DNA from: Tubiluchus corallicola | Lineage: Eukaryota > Priapulida > Priapulimorpha > Priapulimorphida > Tubiluchidae | DNA: 64,000 nt | Reading direction: 5' to 3' | Assembly: GCA_030141605.1 (NCBI GenBank) | Contig: JAQGDQ010000242.1 | Coordinates: forward strand, 237,501 to 301,500 | Part shown: positions 29,400-64,000 of the stretch, one piece after another | How the letters are laid out: each line of letters begins with the position of its first letter | Numbering within the stretch: position 1 is the first letter of the stretch | The notes under the pieces: model-generated | The model's database searches: none | Seen by the model: the letters and a program-made list of their open reading frames with translations, nothing else | Told to the model about the DNA's origin: nothing | Position numbers and translations under genes: made by a program

Positions 29400-31050
29400 T
29401 ATTTTATATAATAGAGTGAATATATAATAGAGTATTGTCATTTTTCACACTAGTCGAATTTTTTGTTATTGCTGAGGTTGTGAACTGTTTCTCAAAATTT
29501 GTGAAATTTGTTTTTTGTTGGACCAATTTTCCTGGAGAATTAAAAATAAAAGTCACTGATTTAGATAGCAATGTAGTGCGAATTGTGTTAAGAACCATGA
29601 CAAAACGATGGCAATCTTTTCATTGTGATATTTTTAGAAGGTTGAAAGTTGCTTATACACAAGCTTCTAGTGAAAGTGAAAATTGGGAACTTATATAACT
29701 AGTGAAGGACGCAAGATTATTTGGATTGCTTCTGTGTCATAGCATAAATTTAAATAATTGCAAAATGCTTAGTTTTGTCCTATAACAGATACTAGCAGCA
29801 TTGCCATAATTAAAAAATAAATCGTTTTCAGTATTAAATAATTTGACAGTAATTAAAAGTATTACCAATTCAGAAAATATTATGATAGGAATTAATGTTA
29901 CAAATAATAACTATTTTGTTTCATTACCAGTTCATTGTGACATACTTGACTTTAGATCGATATCAGTGATTTAAATACCGCACATGCACAAGAAAGAAAT
30001 GGCTAACCTGCACATCATTAATACTTCACGTGTGTGTCACTCAAGAGGTTTTGCATGGAACATGGCACCCATTGTTTGTATAATGTTACACTGCTGTTTG
30101 TGTAACAAGGTGACGTCCTTGTTTGCCTCACGTGTGTGAGGCTAGCAATGTTTTTCTTACACGTGCACGGCATTGAAATCTGATACTTTAGAAATTTATT
30201 TTAACATGTTGCCAAAATAAAAGTTGTTTTTGCAGCACTCAAGAGCATGGGTCAAATTTATTATACTGACCACAACTGCAAGCTGTGAAGGCCAGTACAT
30301 TAAGTCAGATATGAATTGGGCAAATATTTTCCCGGAAAATTGATTACATTAGACATTATCTTCGTGTATAATTAGTTGTGTAGTGTTTTCGTAGTCGATA
30401 TATCAAAATTGCTCAATATTAGAAGTCAGTTAAGACCATGCACGTAAATATGAATGAAATGCATTTTGATCTGTGCTAATTAATATGTATTAATTTTGCA
30501 TAATTTTGATTCTAATTCTTTTTGATTAACTCAGTATTAATGTTAGTAAGTTATGCTTTAGTCAAATTTCTGAAAAGCTATATTATAGAGATTTAATTTC
30601 CGTAAACCATTAAAATAATTTATAATTTAATTGTACTTCATACATGTACTACATTTGAAAATGAAACCGGTGTATTATTATACCACTTCATGCTATGCGA
30701 TTTTGCATGTACATGCAATGTTGACGTGAAAAATAAACAATAGAACATTACGTGTGTAATTATTTGTTATATTACATATAATAAAATAAACATGTTTAAA
30801 CACTTGAACAAGCTGTACATCCTAGAACACAATTAACTGACAAAGTACCTAACAATGCCTGTTTATCAAGGAAATTCATTTGATGATTTTGTTTTCCCCT
30901 GACTTTACTACCTTTCCAATATCGCATAACACAGTATTAAAATATTTAATGCCAACTATAGCTCGTCGTCTTCGGGGCGAAAATCTAAACTGGTGACATT
31001 TGAAAGCAACATTTGAAGTCAAGGCATTAAAACCAATCAGTCAGTTTGGC
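29400..31050. other. Intergenic AT-rich DNA between NPC2 and the 62-bp minisatellite
   Basis: No gene recognised. A frame at 29435-29698 (VTDLDSNVVRIVLRT within it) has no start context or splice partner and was not accepted. Confidence 0.4.
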
Positions 31051-31067
31051 TGAGTTAACCAATACAT

Positions 31068-32397
31068 GACCAAGGAATAATTCATTTTTGGGCTAATCGA
31101 TACAATAGAAATCAGTCAATCATTTTCTCGTTTAATCAATGTACTGAAAATCAATAATTCGCTTTTGGGCTAATCGATACAATAGAAATCAGTCGATCAT
31201 TTTCTCGTTTAACCAATAATTCGTTTTTGGGCTAATCGACACAATAGAAAATCAGTCGATCATTTTCTTGTTTAATCAATAATTCGTTTTTGGACTAATC
31301 GATACAATACAAATCAGTTGATCATTTTCTCGCTTAATCAATAATTCGTTTTTGGGCTAATCGATACAACAGAAATCAGTCGATCATTTTCTCGTTTAAC
31401 CAATAATTCGTTTTTGGACTAATCGATACAATACAAATCAGTTGACCATTTTCTCGTTTAATCAATAATTCGTTTTTGGGCTAATCGATACAACAGAAAT
31501 CAGTTCATCATTTTCTCGTTTAATCATTAATTCGTTTTTGGGCTAATCGATACAATAGAAATCAGTCGATCATTTTCTTGTTTAATCAATAATTCGTTTT
31601 TGGGCTAATCGATACAATAGAAATCAGTCGATCATTATCTTGTTTAATCAATAATTCGTTTTTAGGCTAATCGATACAATAGAAATCAGTCGATCATTAT
31701 CTTGTTTAATCAATAATTCGTTTTTGGGCTAATCGATACAATAGAAATCAGTCGATCATTTTCTTGTTTAATCAATAATTCGTTTTTGGGCTAATCGATA
31801 CAATAGAAATCAGTCGATCATTATCTTGTTTAATCAATAATTCGTTTTTGGGCTAATCGATACAATAGAAATCAGTCGATCATTATCTTGTTTAATCAAT
31901 AATTCGTTTTTGGGCTAATCGATACAACAGAAATCAGTCGATCATTATCTTGTTTAATCAATAATTCGTTTTGGGGCTAATCGATACAACAGAAATCAGT
32001 CGATCATTATCTTGTTTAATCAATAATTCGTTTTTGGGCTAATCGATACAATAGAAATCAGTCGATCATTATCTTGTTTAATCAATAATTCGTTTTTGGG
32101 CTAATCGATACAACAGAAATCAGTCGATCATTATCTTGTTTAATCAATAATTCGTTTTTGGGCTAATCGATACAACAGAAATCAGTCGATCATTAGCTTG
32201 TTTAATCAATAATTCGTTTTTGGGCTAATCGATACAACAGAAATCAGTCGATCATTATCTTGTTTAATCAATAATTCGTTTTTGGGCTAATCGATACAAC
32301 AGAAATCAGTCGATCATTATCTTGTTTAATCAATAATTCGTTTTTGGGCTAATCGATACAACAGAAATCAGTCGATCATTATCTTGTTTAATCAATG
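31068..32397. repeat. 62-bp minisatellite, about 21 copies
   Basis: The unit contains ttaatcaataattcgttttt, gggctaatcgatacaa and agaaatcagtcgatcat. Left-hand copies are diverged and partly truncated. Right-hand copies (from about 31600) are nearly identical and differ mainly at a caatag/caacag position, so the array is being homogenised from one side. Confidence 0.95.
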
Positions 32398-33372
32398 TTC
32401 TGGCATTTTAAATTTTGTTCTCTCAAAAATGACTGTTTTCAGTTAAAATTGTCCATGAATGAACACATCACTGGTAAACAAAATGTTACCAAATGACAAA
32501 AAAGAGAGTATAGAAAGAGTTACACTGTCTCACGCTGTTAAGGCATCCTAATACTTCATTAGCAGTTTCTGCATATGAAAAAATTGCAAATATTTTACGA
32601 AACGCTTAAAATCTATGTTTCCAGAGCTTCTCTTACTAAAATATCTTTTTAAAATGCTCACAAGCTGAATGGAGATTAATTCAAGCAGTGAAAGTTATTT
32701 TGCAACCTCAACAAATAACATTTTCTAATATGCATAAACCTAGAACACGAAGCCTGAGAAAATGAAAATTAATTTCAGTTGAATTCCTAACAGCACTGCA
32801 TAGTAAAACAGTAAACTGTATGGCTCCAGATGGGTTACTCGTTTTTTAATCTTTCCTGTGTTATATGAAAACAATTCCAAGGGTATATAAAAAGTTAAAT
32901 TATCACTACACGTTGTGCATGTACCAATGGTTCAGTTTTTCCATATATCACCTCTGACATATACAATGGAGCTTTGACAACAAGGCGACAACTAGATGCT
33001 AATTTTTATCAATTTAACACAGCAAACAGATCACTTAATGAGTAGTACTGCAACATCTTTGTACACAACAGTTAAATAGCAAAATATGGACAATGAAAAA
33101 CTCAACGAAGTAATTCAAAACAATTTTTACAACATACTGAAAATGTGAGAGGGATAATTATTTATATGAAGTAGAAATGGTGGAAAATGCATTCTCCAAT
33201 TGTAACTGTTTTACAGTAAAATTTACATTTTATACATGAGTGCAACATGACAATCCTATGCAAACGACTAGAAACGGATATTTTCCATGCAACCTGCACA
33301 TATGGCACGCGTGTACCACAGCAACATTCAAAAGTGATCCCCGGTAAACAGAAGAAGTCACTCGGTTATCAG

Positions 33373-63729
<30,357 letters not shown>

Positions 63730-64000
63730 TTTAAACAGATCTGTTTTACTACAATACTTGATGCGGCCAGGGTAACCCAGGTTGCAAAATATTCGTATTT
63801 GTTAACATGCCAGTGCGACCAATCTATTTTGCACCGTTTGTTGACTTGCCGAGCTGCCTAGAGCCTAATCACGTAACGCAAAACAACTCATGTCTGTCTC
63901 TATGTGTCTCATTAGATCGTTACTACAAACTCTAGCACTGATTCACCGAGTGCACGTAATTATCACAAATTTACTTATCACAATCAAATCTGTACCGTAG

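Noticed and set aside
31068-32397. A CRISPR-like array
   Set aside because: The units are contiguous and near-identical without variable spacers, and the surrounding genes are animal genes with introns.

Overview
The window is nuclear DNA from an AT-rich invertebrate animal. Genes are intron-rich with GT-AG introns, four can be assembled into complete spliced coding sequences, and the spaces between them are full of decayed non-LTR retrotransposons, DNA transposons, MITE-like elements, a tRNA-derived SINE, microsatellites and minisatellites. The telomere-like (TTAGGG-type) stretches and the CR1/L2-like LINE with a GAATT-repeat tail fit a marine or aquatic invertebrate, but I cannot name the phylum from sequence alone.

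Layout. 0-6 kb: 3' end of a hAT-type transposon, a very long (ACT)n tract, a small MITE, a CR1-like LINE end and two telomere-like arrays. 6.3-10.8 kb: the last three exons of a rhodanese-domain gene whose introns are packed with repeats. Two inverted ~0.7 kb repeat copies with (GA)n tails enclose its last two exons. 11.9-12.3 kb: a five-helix membrane protein of unknown family. 14.2-18.9 kb (minus): a complete five-exon gene for a 297-residue helical protein whose N-terminal half looks like a HeLo/MLKL-type four-helix bundle with no kinase domain. 22.4-25.3 kb: a decayed LINE and a pogo-like element whose end has been amplified into 323-bp tandem repeats. 25.9-29.1 kb: a complete NPC2 sterol-transfer gene (four exons, 151 residues). 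31.1-32.4 kb: a 62-bp minisatellite.

33.4-63.7 kb (minus): a complete 13-exon PLEKHD1 orthologue (466 residues, PH domain plus coiled coil). Its first intron is about 21 kb and holds two complete genes on the opposite strand: a single-coding-exon bacterial-type crotonase (326 residues) and a seven-exon Mu-class glutathione S-transferase (219 residues). Two or three further plus-strand exons seem to interleave with PLEKHD1 exons 2-4.

The genes do not form an obvious pathway. NPC2 (lysosomal sterol transfer), GST (detoxification), the mitochondrial-looking crotonase and the rhodanese-like protein are housekeeping or stress functions. The HeLo/MLKL-like gene is the best candidate for something little described: a possible membrane-active or signalling bundle without the kinase partner. 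All splice models come from reading frames, phase continuity and splice consensus by eye; none was checked against transcripts or databases.
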